Virus record (IMG/VR): IMGVR_UViG_3300027741_000010
Location: 1 to 36,571 of that record
Reading direction: 5' to 3' (one strand)
Source of the DNA: a virus
DNA: 36,571 nucleotides
Of this stretch, positions 1-8,565 are shown in pieces; the first letter of the stretch is position 1, and each line of letters starts with the position of its first letter. Position numbers and translations under genes: made by a program. The notes under the pieces are model-generated. The model did no database searches and was not told the origin of the DNA. It worked only from the letters and a program-made list of their open reading frames with translations.

Positions 1-127
1 ACCTATATCACAATAGGTACATCCAACGATGGAGCAAACTTGGTAACATCTAACGTGGCGTTGTCTAACGTCATTAACGGATATACTTACCAAGATATTA
101 CGCTTGTGGCTGCGACTGGTAACACCT
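1..127. repeat. Terminal direct repeat, left copy (circular assembly overlap)
   Basis: These 127 bases are identical to the last 127 bases of the window. A 127-base end overlap is what assemblers using k=127 leave on a circular contig. The repeat lies inside one open reading frame that stays in frame across the joint, which a genuine physical genome end would be unlikely to do. I read it as proof of circular completeness and not as a packaged T7-like terminal repeat. Confidence 0.9.
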
Positions 128-225
128 GCTATCAACCAAACGCCCTGTTTGTGAACGTGACGGCTAACGCTGTTGCAAACCACACATTCACTGTGTTTGT
201 TTATGGCGATGTTCGTAGCTTCTAA
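1..225 (+). CDS. C-terminal part of small virion protein (split by the circular joint)
   Basis: This is the end of the gene that starts at 36226. Joined across the overlap, it encodes 147 residues and stops at 223-225. The protein is rich in Asn, Ala, Val and Thr, has short alternating beta-type stretches, and shows no charged cluster, signal peptide or membrane segment. It lies two genes after the major capsid protein and before the adaptor protein, the usual place for a capsid decoration or head-stabilising protein. That role is inferred from position only; I do not recognise the family. Treat it as one gene with the piece at 36226-36571. Confidence 0.85.
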   Translation, partial: TYITIGTSNDGANLVTSNVALSNVINGYTYQDITLVAATGNTCYQPNALFVNVTANAVANHTFTVFVYGDVRSF

Positions 226-261
226 AAACTACTAGTAGTGACCCCTCTGGTAGAACGAGTA

Positions 262-289
262 CCCTCTCCCGTGTCGCAATGGGGGAGGG
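262..289 (+). other. Strong GC-rich hairpin between head and neck genes
   Basis: CCCTCTCCC (262-270) pairs with GGGGGAGGG (281-289), giving nine base pairs with one T-G wobble and a 10-base loop. No T-run follows, so it is not a classic intrinsic terminator. It lies in the 87-base gap between the capsid-decoration-like gene and the adaptor gene. It could slow transcription, protect the 3' end of the abundant capsid mRNA or mark a processing point. Confidence 0.5.
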
Positions 290-312
290 GAAAGCCTTGA
301 ATATGGTGTGGT

Positions 313-948
313 ATGACAACGCTTAACGATTACATATTTGTTACACGGCGTTTGTTGCACGATGCCAATGCTAACTTTTGGACTGACCAAGAGTTAACGA
401 TTGATATTAACGGCGCTCGTCAGCGTCTTGTGAGAGATACAGGCGCTTTACGCCGTCTCCAAACATCTACAGTCACACAGAATAAAGAAGTTTATGATTT
501 TTCTGGTTTGCCGCAAGGCGATCAGACAATGGATATTCTTACCATCAACTTGTACTGGGGCACAACTCGTGTTCCTTTGATGTACAAGCCTTGGACTCAG
601 TTCAATGCTGAATTGCGTTATTACCAATCTTACATTGGTCAACCTGTGGCTTTTAGTCTTTACGGGACTAATAGCTTTTACATTGGTCCGTTGCCTGACC
701 AAACATATACGATTGAGCTTGATACGGTTATCAGACCAATTGATATGGTTAACTTGACTGACGTTGAAACGATCAAAGATCCGTGGACTGAGCCTGTTCC
801 ATTTTACGCAGCTTACACAGCTAAGTTCAAAGAACAGAGCTATGGTGAGGCTGAGATCTTCCGTCAGCAATACATTCAGAAGTGCCAGAACCTGCTGGCT
901 ACTACGTTTACTCGTCGTATGCCGATGCCTTACTCACAGGCGTACTAA
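313..948 (+). CDS. Head-to-tail adaptor protein (SU10/P22 gp4-like)
   Basis: The 211-residue protein opens with a helical segment typical of short-tailed phage adaptors: an LNDYI..TRRLLHD start, then an 'FW.DQELT..IN.AR..LVRDTGALR' pattern at about residues 20-47. A beta-rich middle and a C-terminal helical part with aromatic residues follow. Such proteins form the ring under the portal, onto which the nozzle assembles. Position fits: it follows the capsid genes, and its stop overlaps the start of the large nozzle-like protein (TAATG at 946-950), suggesting coupled translation. The family call rests on remembered motif patterns, not a search. The Shine-Dalgarno sequence is weak; the nearest purine run is about 20 bases upstream, within the GC-rich hairpin. 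Confidence 0.75.
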   Translation: MTTLNDYIFVTRRLLHDANANFWTDQELTIDINGARQRLVRDTGALRRLQTSTVTQNKEVYDFSGLPQGDQTMDILTINLYWGTTRVPLMYKPWTQFNAELRYYQSYIGQPVAFSLYGTNSFYIGPLPDQTYTIELDTVIRPIDMVNLTDVETIKDPWTEPVPFYAAYTAKFKEQSYGEAEIFRQQYIQKCQNLLATTFTRRMPMPYSQAY

Positions 949-3278
949 TGGCACAGAGTCCTGAGCAAAAGAAAAACTATAATGTTACCAAGTCTTTTAA
1001 GGCTTTAAACACTAAAGCCAACAGGACTGCTATTGATGAAAACGAGTTTAGCTGGATAGAAAACATTCAGCCTATTGGTTTTGGTAACCTTAAAGTTATT
1101 GGTAATACTGAAACACAGAACGCTATTTCTCCAAATTCAGCTACAGCAACTTGGATAAATAACTTCGGTGTTATTATACCTTGGACTAATGATTCCAGTA
1201 ACATTGTTGATTGGGTTCAAGATGGCGTTGTTCCGTTGGTTTTTGCTAATACCATTAGTGGCATATCTACTGTTGTTGGGTTGAACAGCGTTAATGTTAA
1301 TAATTACGATTATTTAATTAACAATAACGCTGATGGATCTATGCAATCCTACAAGATTGCAAACATAACATTGACGACAATAGCCACAGCAGGGACGTTT
1401 AGTTCGTCTGGTGTGCGTGTAAAGCAGTGGAAAAATGATCGTGCCATCATACTTGACCCTAATAATGGTTACTCTACTTACGATGGTGCTAATCTCATTA
1501 CTGTTGGTTCTATTGGAGGGATTGGTATAACCAGCCCTGGTAATGGTTACACAGAAGCTCCAAAAGTAACAATTTCTGCTCCAGATCAAGCAAATGGCAT
1601 ACAAGCCACCGCTGTAGCGGCTATTTCTAACGCTGCTGGCACTGTTTTGTCTGTTTTGGTTACAGCTAACGGTTCAGGCTATACAACACCTCCAACTGTT
1701 ACATTTGCTGCCCCTGCAAGCCAATTTGGCGTTCAAGCACAGGGTTCTGCGTCTATTCAAGGCGGTAATGTCGTTGTTATATCCGTGACCAACCCAGGTT
1801 CAGGGTATACTTCAGCGCCTAACATAACCATTTCAGGCGGTGGCGGAGCTGGTGCAAACGCGACAGCTATCCTTGGTTCCGGCTTGGTAACATCTATCTC
1901 TTTGACCGAGGCTGGATCTGGCTATGTGTCTACGCCTACCGTGACTATCTCCGGTGGTGGAGGCAACAATGCCACAGCAGTTGCTGGCTTCTTGTCCTTT
2001 GCCAAAGGAACTATGGGAATATTGCTGACTGCTGGTGGTACGAGTTACGCATCGGCTCCGACTGTAAATATCTCTGGTGGCGGTGGTTCTAGCGCTAATG
2101 CTGTTGCGATTGTTAATGGTGGTGCTGTTACTCAGGTTGTTGTGACTAACCCTGGCATTGGGTATACCAGCAACCCTACGGTTACCTTTAGCGGTGGCGG
2201 TGGAACTGGCGCATCGGCTAAGGGTATAGCGACTGTTGACGGCAACGTAGACATAGCATCGTTCTCAGGTCGTGTCTGGATTGCTCAGGGTCGTACGGTA
2301 TTCTACAGCGCGGCTGGCAGTTATAATGATTTTGTGAGCGTGTCTGCGGGTAACATCAACCTGCAAGACGATACGTTACACAGCGTAGTGACGGCTTTGG
2401 TTTCAGCCAATAATTTCCTGTATGTGTTTGGCGAAAGCTCGGTCAACGTGTTCTCGGACGTTCGGGTTAGCGCTACGGGTGCTACCCTGTTTACTAATAC
2501 TAACGTCTCAGCATCGGTTGGATCTAAGAAGATTGATGCTATTTTTCCGTTCTTTCGGTCCTTGTTGTTTGCCAACGACTATGGGGTTTATGCCCTCGTC
2601 GGTGCTACAACCAGCAAATTATCCGACGCTTTGGACGGAATTTACCCGTATTTGGACCTAACTCAGCCTGTAACGGGCGGTCAGGTGCTTTTGAACAACA
2701 TTTTGTGCGCTGCATTTAATGTTTACTACAATGACCCTGCAAATGGACCAAGATGGATTCAATTGGTCTTCTTTGACAAGAAATGGTTTATTACCAGTCA
2801 GGGTACATTGAAATACGTTAATAGCGTTGTCTCTGGAGGTTACATTAACCTCTATGGAACCAACGGCACTAACCTTGTTAAGTTATACACAGACGAAAAT
2901 TCTAACATTTCCAGCATGTTACAGAGCGCATTGAACCCGATGGGAGATGTGATCCGTGACAAGCAGGCGTTGAAGTTTGGTGTTGAGGCTACGACGACGG
3001 GTGGATCTCAGATAGATGTGACCGTTGATAGTGAGTATGCTTCGTCGCCTGTGTATAGTTTTAACAATGTCGGCGACTGGGTAAACGATTTTAACATTGT
3101 TATACCTTGGACAAACAATAACAATGCGACCATACCTTGGACCCGAACTGGGTACTTTTTATACAAATCTGATAGCCAACAGTATGGAAAATATCTCGGA
3201 CTTACTGTAACATCACAAAGTCCAGGCATAACGTACAACACACTTGAGCACGAATACGAATATAGAGCGAGGTTCTAA
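948..3278 (+). CDS. Tail nozzle/hub protein with internal Gly-rich beta repeats
   Basis: I start this 776-residue protein at 948, where ATG overlaps the previous stop; a longer in-frame version from 882 would overlap the adaptor by 67 bases. The N-terminal part has the pattern 'NRTAIDENEFSWIENIQPIGFGNLKVIG' in broken form, typical of podovirus nozzle or tail-tube-B-like proteins. The C-terminal half (about residues 440-776) carries the beta-propeller-like 'GRVWIA.GRTVFYSA...YNDF' and 'DDTLHSVVTAL....NFLYVFGE' patterns of the same group. Between them, about residues 190-425 hold six roughly 40-residue repeats of a GSGYTSAPTVTISGGGG type. The protein would close the tail below the adaptor. The repeat block looks like an insertion in an otherwise recognisable nozzle. 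Confidence 0.75.
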   Translation: MAQSPEQKKNYNVTKSFKALNTKANRTAIDENEFSWIENIQPIGFGNLKVIGNTETQNAISPNSATATWINNFGVIIPWTNDSSNIVDWVQDGVVPLVFANTISGISTVVGLNSVNVNNYDYLINNNADGSMQSYKIANITLTTIATAGTFSSSGVRVKQWKNDRAIILDPNNGYSTYDGANLITVGSIGGIGITSPGNGYTEAPKVTISAPDQANGIQATAVAAISNAAGTVLSVLVTANGSGYTTPPTVTFAAPASQFGVQAQGSASIQGGNVVVISVTNPGSGYTSAPNITISGGGGAGANATAILGSGLVTSISLTEAGSGYVSTPTVTISGGGGNNATAVAGFLSFAKGTMGILLTAGGTSYASAPTVNISGGGGSSANAVAIVNGGAVTQVVVTNPGIGYTSNPTVTFSGGGGTGASAKGIATVDGNVDIASFSGRVWIAQGRTVFYSAAGSYNDFVSVSAGNINLQDDTLHSVVTALVSANNFLYVFGESSVNVFSDVRVSATGATLFTNTNVSASVGSKKIDAIFPFFRSLLFANDYGVYALVGATTSKLSDALDGIYPYLDLTQPVTGGQVLLNNILCAAFNVYYNDPANGPRWIQLVFFDKKWFITSQGTLKYVNSVVSGGYINLYGTNGTNLVKLYTDENSNISSMLQSALNPMGDVIRDKQALKFGVEATTTGGSQIDVTVDSEYASSPVYSFNNVGDWVNDFNIVIPWTNNNNATIPWTRTGYFLYKSDSQQYGKYLGLTVTSQSPGITYNTLEHEYEYRARF
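1530..2215 (+). repeat. Six approximate tandem repeats inside the nozzle gene
   Basis: Copies of a unit encoding G.GYTS.PTVTISGGGG recur near 1535, 1670, 1797, 1914, 2037 and 2155, spaced 117-135 bases (about 40 codons). The first two copies have A-P in place of the Gly tract; the last four keep 'GGTGGCGG'-like DNA. Copy number could vary by recombination between the near-identical Gly tracts. The encoded motif is common in phage tail and surface beta-domains. Confidence 0.8.
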
Positions 3279-4162
3279 TGGGTACTTTCCCGATCACAGT
3301 TCCTTATACGTTTGCTACGGCAACGTCTCCTATCCCGTTGAACAAGCTGGACACGGATTTTACGACGCTTGTTACCGCAGTTAACGGTATCAGCAGCGGA
3401 ACTTACCCTCTTGCATCGCCTGCTATTCAGGGTGGCACAATGAGTGGAACCATCACCCTTTCCGGTACGATTACCGGATCTGCTGGTGCTGTTAACCCTG
3501 GCACTGTGTCTACAACAGGGTCTATAACTGCTGGCACAACAATCTCTGCGTCTGGCACAATTACTAGCAGCTCTACAGTTCAGGGTACGGCTGTTACGGC
3601 CACTACTGGCAATATTACCGCTACGGCTGGCGATGTCGTTGCTGGTGGAAAAGTTAAAGCTGGCGGTTCTTATCCTTTGCTAGAATCGGTTGGTAGTTAC
3701 ACAAACCTTAATTTTAGTTCTACGACTGGTATTAGCTACAATGGTTCAGGGCAGATAAATTTTTCTGTCACAGGAACTCCAGAACTTGCATTAACTACTT
3801 CTGCATTTACTGTGTCTTCTGGCATAACATGCTACAACCAAAGCGGGTCATGGGTAGCAAGTTCAGATAAAAATTTAAAAACAAATATCAAAACAAAAGA
3901 TTTTAAAGAATCAACTAAAAAAATCATGTCTCTTAATCCTGTTGATTTTGAATGGAAAAAAGACAACAGAAAAGATGCAGGTTTTATAGCTCAAGAATAT
4001 GAGCAGGTTTATCCAAATTCTGTAGTAGAATATACGGATGAAGATACGCATGAAGTATATAAAGCCATCGGTATAAACCGAGACTTCTATGCCGATCTGG
4101 TTGCGACCATTCAGGAACTGCGAACAGAGCTTGATGCCCTTAAAGCCAAGGTAGGTGCATAA
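3278..4162 (+). CDS. Tail fibre/spike with C-terminal S74 intramolecular chaperone
   Basis: This 294-residue protein has a short N-terminal attachment part ('TVPYTFATATSPIPLNKLD', residues 8-26) and a Ser/Thr/Gly-rich beta-helical middle (about 50-130). Its C-terminal peptidase S74 domain spans about residues 193-290. The signature SDKNLKTNI is visible (Ser196, Lys201), followed by 'LNPVDFEWK', 'AGFIAQE' and a C-terminal coiled coil. In this family the domain trimerises the fibre and then cuts itself off beside the Ser, using a Ser-Lys dyad. The start overlaps the nozzle stop (TAATG). DNA from about 3660 to 4060 is much richer in A and T than the flanking sequence, so the tip and chaperone may have come from another source. 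Confidence 0.85.
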   Translation: MGTFPITVPYTFATATSPIPLNKLDTDFTTLVTAVNGISSGTYPLASPAIQGGTMSGTITLSGTITGSAGAVNPGTVSTTGSITAGTTISASGTITSSSTVQGTAVTATTGNITATAGDVVAGGKVKAGGSYPLLESVGSYTNLNFSSTTGISYNGSGQINFSVTGTPELALTTSAFTVSSGITCYNQSGSWVASSDKNLKTNIKTKDFKESTKKIMSLNPVDFEWKKDNRKDAGFIAQEYEQVYPNSVVEYTDEDTHEVYKAIGINRDFYADLVATIQELRTELDALKAKVGA

Positions 4163-4491
4163 TGGGTATTCAAGCCTTTACACCTATGGGAAATACGGTG
4201 ACGTTTACGGCAAACGTAGCCGCACCCACGCCCGTTCAGTGCTTATCCACAACTATTGGTGGTACGCAATACCGTGTCATTAACAGTGGCACTGTCATTG
4301 TTTTCCTTGGTTTTGGTGACACCTCAACCCAAGCTGCTGGTAATGCTTCGGTAATCACAACGACTGGTCGAGCCTTTCCTTTGCTCCCAGGTACTGACGA
4401 AATTCTGACATTTAACGCCAATCAGTATTTTACAGGCATTACGGTTAGCGGATCTGCTAACGTGTATGTGACTCCAGGGGATGGCATGTAA
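4162..4491 (+). CDS. Small beta-rich virion protein
   Basis: The 109-residue product starts on the overlapping TAATG after the S74 fibre gene and ends directly on the next start. It is Val/Thr/Gly-rich, without membrane segments, and closes with 'YVTPGDGM'. The 118-residue protein at 16378-16734 has a comparable layout, including a final 'YFTLGEGI', so the two may be distant paralogues of a small beta-sandwich family. Position among the fibres suggests a structural or fibre-associated role. I cannot name the family. Confidence 0.7.
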   Translation: MGIQAFTPMGNTVTFTANVAAPTPVQCLSTTIGGTQYRVINSGTVIVFLGFGDTSTQAAGNASVITTTGRAFPLLPGTDEILTFNANQYFTGITVSGSANVYVTPGDGM

Positions 4492-4703
4492 TGTTAAAGA
4501 CTGTTGCGATAACTGGAGGCGGTGGTGGAGGTGGCTCAGGCAACATCACCATTCAAGTTAATGGGGACAATATTGGTTCCCAGAGCAACATCAATTTTGT
4601 GACTGGCACAAATGTTAATATCACTGGAACGAATGACACCACAAATTCTGCTATCGTTTTGACTGTAGCTGGTGGCGTGTCATACCCTTGGTTTGTATCG
4701 TGA
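4491..4703 (+). CDS. Small Gly-rich protein in fibre cluster
   Basis: The 70-residue product begins 'MLKTVAIT' followed by a run of seven Gly, then a beta-rich NITIQVNG..IGSQ segment and a hydrophobic end (VSYPWFVS). The start codon overlaps the preceding stop, and the stop lies just before the next gene's ribosome site. The repeated 'NFVTGTNVNITGTNDT' pattern is the kind seen in fibre shafts. It could be a detached fibre segment or an adaptor between fibre parts. No named family recognised. Confidence 0.6.
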   Translation: MLKTVAITGGGGGGGSGNITIQVNGDNIGSQSNINFVTGTNVNITGTNDTTNSAIVLTVAGGVSYPWFVS

Positions 4704-4710
4704 GGCAACA

Positions 4711-6603
4711 ATGTTAGTTTTAGACAGCACAGCAAAATCAATTACAGCAAAGTTGGCAGCTGCTCCAGCGACAAACCAGCCAACATTTGTTGCTACTTAC
4801 GCTGACAACACGGGCACAACTTTTACAGAAGGTGCTAGTGACGGAACGCTAAACGGTACGACTGCTGTAACTATCGTTGCTGCGCCTGCCGCAAGCACTC
4901 GGCGTGTTATCAAAACAATCATCATTGAAAATACAGACACGGCAGCAGTTGCATTGACCGTTACTTACGTCAACGTGACTGGTAAAAATATTGCTAACGT
5001 AACGCTGAACCCAGGCGACAGCTATACTTTAGACGGTACATTTGATAACACTGGTAGCTTTAAGACCTTGCTCCTTGGTGGCACTCCAGGGTCTGGTACA
5101 GTGCAAACGGTTGGATCTGGCACAGGTTTGACTGGTGGTCCCATTACAACCTCTGGTACTCTTGCGATTGCAAGCACTGGTGTGTCTGCTGGTACATATG
5201 GAACAAACAACCAGATTCCGCAGTTTGTTATCAACGCTCAGGGTCAAGTTACTAGCGCTTCTTTGGTAAGTGTTAACGCTGTTAGCCTTGTTACAGGTCA
5301 AATTTCTACTGCACCTTCAAATGCTACTGATATTGTTAACAAATCTTATGTTGATAACTTTATTAATGGTTTACGCTTTCAAGTTGCTACTCAATACGCA
5401 ACTACAGCAGCTTTGACGGTTACTTATTCTAACGGTACTGCTGGCGTTGGCGCTACTTTGACCAATGCTGGCACTCAAGCTGCATTTACTTTGGACGGAT
5501 CGGGTACTGGATCTTATCCTGCAATTGCTGTTGGAACCCGTATTCTTGTCAAAAACCAAACAGATCAAACTCAAAACGGTGCATATACCGTAACGACACT
5601 AGGTACAGTGTCCACCAACTGGGTTTTGACTCGTGCAACTGATTACGATCAAAGCGCTGAAATTCAAGCTGGTGATTTCTTCTACAATCAATACGGCACC
5701 ACAAATAACAACACCCAGTGGTCTCAGCAGACGGCTGCGCCTGTCACATTGGGCACAAGCAACATAACATTTATCCAGTTTGGTGGTGGCGCAACTTATA
5801 CCGCTGGTACTGGTCTTACATTATCCGGTGGTTCATTTAGCATATCAAATACTGCTGTAACAGCAGGCACTTATGGCACTGCATCAACGTATAAAACCAT
5901 TACGGTTAATGCTCAGGGTCAATTGACAAATGTTACTACTGCTAACATTTCTATTGACGCCTCTCAAATTGCAACTGGCACATTGACTGCAAGCCGTGGC
6001 GGTACTGGTTACAGCACATACACAGCCAATACAGCTCTTTATGCAAACGGTACAAGTACTTTGGTTGCGGGTACTTTGCCAGCCACAGTGGGTGGTACTG
6101 GTGTAACATCCTATGCTGTTGGTGATATTCTTTACGCTTCAACGCCAACAACTTTAGCACGTCTGCCAGCCGTTGCTGCGGGTAACGTATTGATTTCTAC
6201 TGGTGTTGCTTCGGCTCCTACTTGGGGTCCAGTAAACGTATCTGCGTTAGGAACAACTACTGGTACAGGGTCTTTTGTATTAAACAACAGCCCCATTCTG
6301 ATTACGCCTAACTTGGGTACGCCTAGCAACCTGACGCTTACAAACGCTACTGGTTTGCCTTTGGCAACAGGTGTTTCAGGAACTCTTCCTCCTATAAATG
6401 GTGGTACAGGTTTAACAAACTTAGGCACAAATGCTGTTATTCTTGGTAACGGCACAGGTATTGTTAAACTTGTCTCACCTGGAACAAATGGGAACGTGTT
6501 GACATCAAACGGCACTGCATGGATTAGCCAAGTTGCTTCCGGCGGTGGCGGCGGTGTAAGCAACGGTAAATCAATTATTCTTTCTATGATCTTTGGAGGC
6601 TAA
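4711..6603 (+). CDS. Long tail fibre protein with collagen-like/beta repeats
   Basis: I choose ATG 4711, preceded by GAGG, giving 630 residues; an in-frame GTG at 4672 would overlap the previous gene. Residues about 1-130 form a beta domain ('RVIKTIIIENTD...NVTLNPGDSYTLDG'). Repeating fibre-shaft motifs follow: 'SGTGLTGGPITTSGTL', two copies of a V.NAQGQ(V/L)T. motif, then several 'GGTG' turns (SRGGTGYS, VGGTGVTS, NGGTGLTN). The C-terminus has 'GTNGNVLTSNGTAW', widespread in phage and prophage fibres, and ends in a poly-Gly stretch. It most likely forms a trimeric receptor-binding or shaft fibre. No lyase or hydrolase motif is visible. Confidence 0.8.
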   Translation: MLVLDSTAKSITAKLAAAPATNQPTFVATYADNTGTTFTEGASDGTLNGTTAVTIVAAPAASTRRVIKTIIIENTDTAAVALTVTYVNVTGKNIANVTLNPGDSYTLDGTFDNTGSFKTLLLGGTPGSGTVQTVGSGTGLTGGPITTSGTLAIASTGVSAGTYGTNNQIPQFVINAQGQVTSASLVSVNAVSLVTGQISTAPSNATDIVNKSYVDNFINGLRFQVATQYATTAALTVTYSNGTAGVGATLTNAGTQAAFTLDGSGTGSYPAIAVGTRILVKNQTDQTQNGAYTVTTLGTVSTNWVLTRATDYDQSAEIQAGDFFYNQYGTTNNNTQWSQQTAAPVTLGTSNITFIQFGGGATYTAGTGLTLSGGSFSISNTAVTAGTYGTASTYKTITVNAQGQLTNVTTANISIDASQIATGTLTASRGGTGYSTYTANTALYANGTSTLVAGTLPATVGGTGVTSYAVGDILYASTPTTLARLPAVAAGNVLISTGVASAPTWGPVNVSALGTTTGTGSFVLNNSPILITPNLGTPSNLTLTNATGLPLATGVSGTLPPINGGTGLTNLGTNAVILGNGTGIVKLVSPGTNGNVLTSNGTAWISQVASGGGGGVSNGKSIILSMIFGG

Positions 6604-6604
6604 A

Positions 6605-6958
6605 ATGACTGCTCCTAATTTAGCAAACGTATCATCTATTCTTGCTAACACAGCGGTAGTATCTGCGGGTGCTACAGCTACGACTATTGTTACAAACCCT
6701 GCTGCAAGTAACTCTGTTTATAAGATTGAAGGTCTTTATTGCTCAAATAACGATCCCGCATCATCTTATAACATCACGATTGATCTTTATCGCAGCAGCA
6801 CAGCTTACAATGTAGCAACCAATATTAGTGTTCCTACTGGTGCTACTTTGGATATTCTTTCCAAATCACTTTACCTTTTGGAAGGTGATACGCTTCGTGC
6901 AACTGGTAACACAGCAAGCAAGATCACTGTTACATGCTCTTATGAGGTTCTCAGCTAA
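6605..6958 (+). CDS. Small virion structural protein (fibre cluster)
   Basis: The 117-residue product starts at ATG 6605, preceded by GGAGG at five bases' distance inside the end of the previous gene. The sequence is beta-rich: a 'VSAGATATTIVTNPA' strand, a 'VYKIEGLYCSNNDP' strand, then 'TIDLYRSS' and a final 'KITVTCSYEVLS'. Proteins with this outline occur next to fibres in marine and freshwater short-tailed phages. It probably belongs to the neck or fibre assembly, but the exact role is unknown. The stop overlaps the next start. Confidence 0.7.
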   Translation: MTAPNLANVSSILANTAVVSAGATATTIVTNPAASNSVYKIEGLYCSNNDPASSYNITIDLYRSSTAYNVATNISVPTGATLDILSKSLYLLEGDTLRATGNTASKITVTCSYEVLS

Positions 6959-8562
6959 TGTCCAATCGTCGCAATGGCGGCATTATAGGGCCGCAAAACA
7001 GAACAATATATTATTCGGCCCCAGGTGTTTGGCATTTGGATGATGCACAAGAATCTGCTGGCGCTAAAAATTGGCCTGGTGGACCTTCTGTACCTGCGTC
7101 TCCATATACAATTACATATCTTGCTGTTGCTGGTGGTGGCGGTGGTGGATATAATGACGCTGGTGGCGGTGGTGCTGGCGGTTTGTTAACAAATTCATTC
7201 ACGGCTAATCCAGGAACCACTTATACTATTAATGTTGGTGGTGGGGGCAGTGGTTCTGCACAAACTGGAAACAACAGTTCCAACGGAGCTATTGGCTCTA
7301 ATACAACAATTTCAGGTGCTAATTTAAGTACTGTTACTACAATAGGTGGTGGCGGTGGCGCTGCATTAACAAATGCTGCCGTTACAGGTGGATCTGGTGG
7401 TGGTGGTAGTTCGTTGTATGCAGCAGCTTCTGGCACGTCATTGCAAGGTAATGCTGGTGGCGCGGGTGGCAACATCAGCTCTCAATATTACATTGGCGGT
7501 GGAGGCGGTGGAGCGGGTGCATCTGGCAGCAATGCTACATCAACTCCTGGTGCTGGTGGCGCAGGGACTGCTTCATCTATTACTGGTGCATCCGTAAGCT
7601 ATGCTGGAGGTGGCGGCGGTGGAGGCGATAACAGAATTACAACTGGGAGTTTTATTTTTAATGGAAACGGTAACTATATAACTTATCCTTATAATTCTTC
7701 TTATAATTTTGGAACAAATAATTTTACAATAGAATGTTGGTATTATCCAACTTCATTTCAAAATTATAGTGCTATTATTTGTCAAGACAACGGCGTAAAT
7801 GCAAATTGTAATTTTGACTTTTTTGTAAAGGCTGATGGTACTGTTCAGTTTTCAAGTTATATTGGAGCAACTGAAGTTAGGGTAACTAGTTCTGCATCAT
7901 TGTCTGCTAATACATGGAGCCATATAGCTCTTGTTCGCAATGGATCAGCTTTTAATGTTTATATAAATGGTACCTCTAGTGGAACTCCAGGTTCAAATTC
8001 AAGTTCATTAAATACTAATACTCTTGGTTACACTAGCGGTAGAGTAGAAAACACAGGTTCAAATTTAGGTATTTTAGGTTATGTCTCGAATTTGAGAGTT
8101 GTAAACGGTACGGCGGTTTACACAAGTAACTTTACAGCTCCCACATCTCCGTTGCCTGTCATTCCAAATACAGTTTTATTAACTTCTTTGGGTACGGGAT
8201 TTATAGATATTAGTACAATCAATGCTTCTCAAAGTGTAACAGGAAATGTGGTTAATACAACATCTAGTCCGTTTACCACTTTGACAAACAACATTACAGG
8301 CGCTTCTGGAGGCTCTGGAGGTGGTGGTAACGGCGGTGGTGGGGCTAACGGCAACGCTACAACTGGGTCCGCATACAGCGGTGGTGGCGGTGGTGGTGGT
8401 GCTGTTACAAGCAATATTGCTGCCGCTGGTGGTTCTGGTGTTGTTATTTTGTCAATGCCAACATCAAGTTATACCGGAGCTGTTACAGGAGCACCAACGG
8501 TAACAAATTCAGGGGCCAATACTATCGTTAAATTTACTGGCAACGGGACATATGTGGCGTAA
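6958..8562 (+). CDS. Glycine-rich fibre protein with inserted LamG-like lectin domain
   Basis: The 534-residue protein begins with a short head (residues 1-50). A glycine-rich domain (about 55-225, many GGGGGGG tracts) follows, then a laminin-G/concanavalin-like domain (about 228-400), and then a second glycine-rich part ending in the typical 'GGSGVVILSMP' closing motif and a final 'IVKFTGNGTYVA'. The lectin part shows 'GNYITYPYNSSYNFGTNNF', 'FTIECWYYP', 'WSHIALVRNG..FNVYINGT' and 'GYVSNLRVVNGTAVYT', all usual for LamG-like folds. Its DNA (about 7640-8270) is clearly AT-richer than the flanking Gly-rich DNA. A surface adhesin or receptor-binding role is likely. Confidence 0.8.
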   Translation: MSNRRNGGIIGPQNRTIYYSAPGVWHLDDAQESAGAKNWPGGPSVPASPYTITYLAVAGGGGGGYNDAGGGGAGGLLTNSFTANPGTTYTINVGGGGSGSAQTGNNSSNGAIGSNTTISGANLSTVTTIGGGGGAALTNAAVTGGSGGGGSSLYAAASGTSLQGNAGGAGGNISSQYYIGGGGGGAGASGSNATSTPGAGGAGTASSITGASVSYAGGGGGGGDNRITTGSFIFNGNGNYITYPYNSSYNFGTNNFTIECWYYPTSFQNYSAIICQDNGVNANCNFDFFVKADGTVQFSSYIGATEVRVTSSASLSANTWSHIALVRNGSAFNVYINGTSSGTPGSNSSSLNTNTLGYTSGRVENTGSNLGILGYVSNLRVVNGTAVYTSNFTAPTSPLPVIPNTVLLTSLGTGFIDISTINASQSVTGNVVNTTSSPFTTLTNNITGASGGSGGGGNGGGGANGNATTGSAYSGGGGGGGAVTSNIAAAGGSGVVILSMPTSSYTGAVTGAPTVTNSGANTIVKFTGNGTYVA

Positions 8563-8565
8563 AAC

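Noticed and set aside
1-127. Physical direct terminal repeat of a T7-like phage
   Set aside because: It lies inside a coding frame that stays open across the joint, and its length equals a common assembler k-mer. A circularisation overlap explains it better.
882-948. Longer start of the nozzle gene
   Set aside because: The extension overlaps the adaptor gene by 67 bases and has no ribosome site, while ATG 948 overlaps the adaptor stop as at many other junctions here.
1530-2215. CRISPR-like array
   Set aside because: Repeats are in frame, encode protein, vary in sequence and have no unique spacers.
7011-8414. Proline-rich proteins on the - strand
   Set aside because: They are the mirror of Gly-rich codons (GGN read as CCN) in the fibre gene, without ribosome sites or context.
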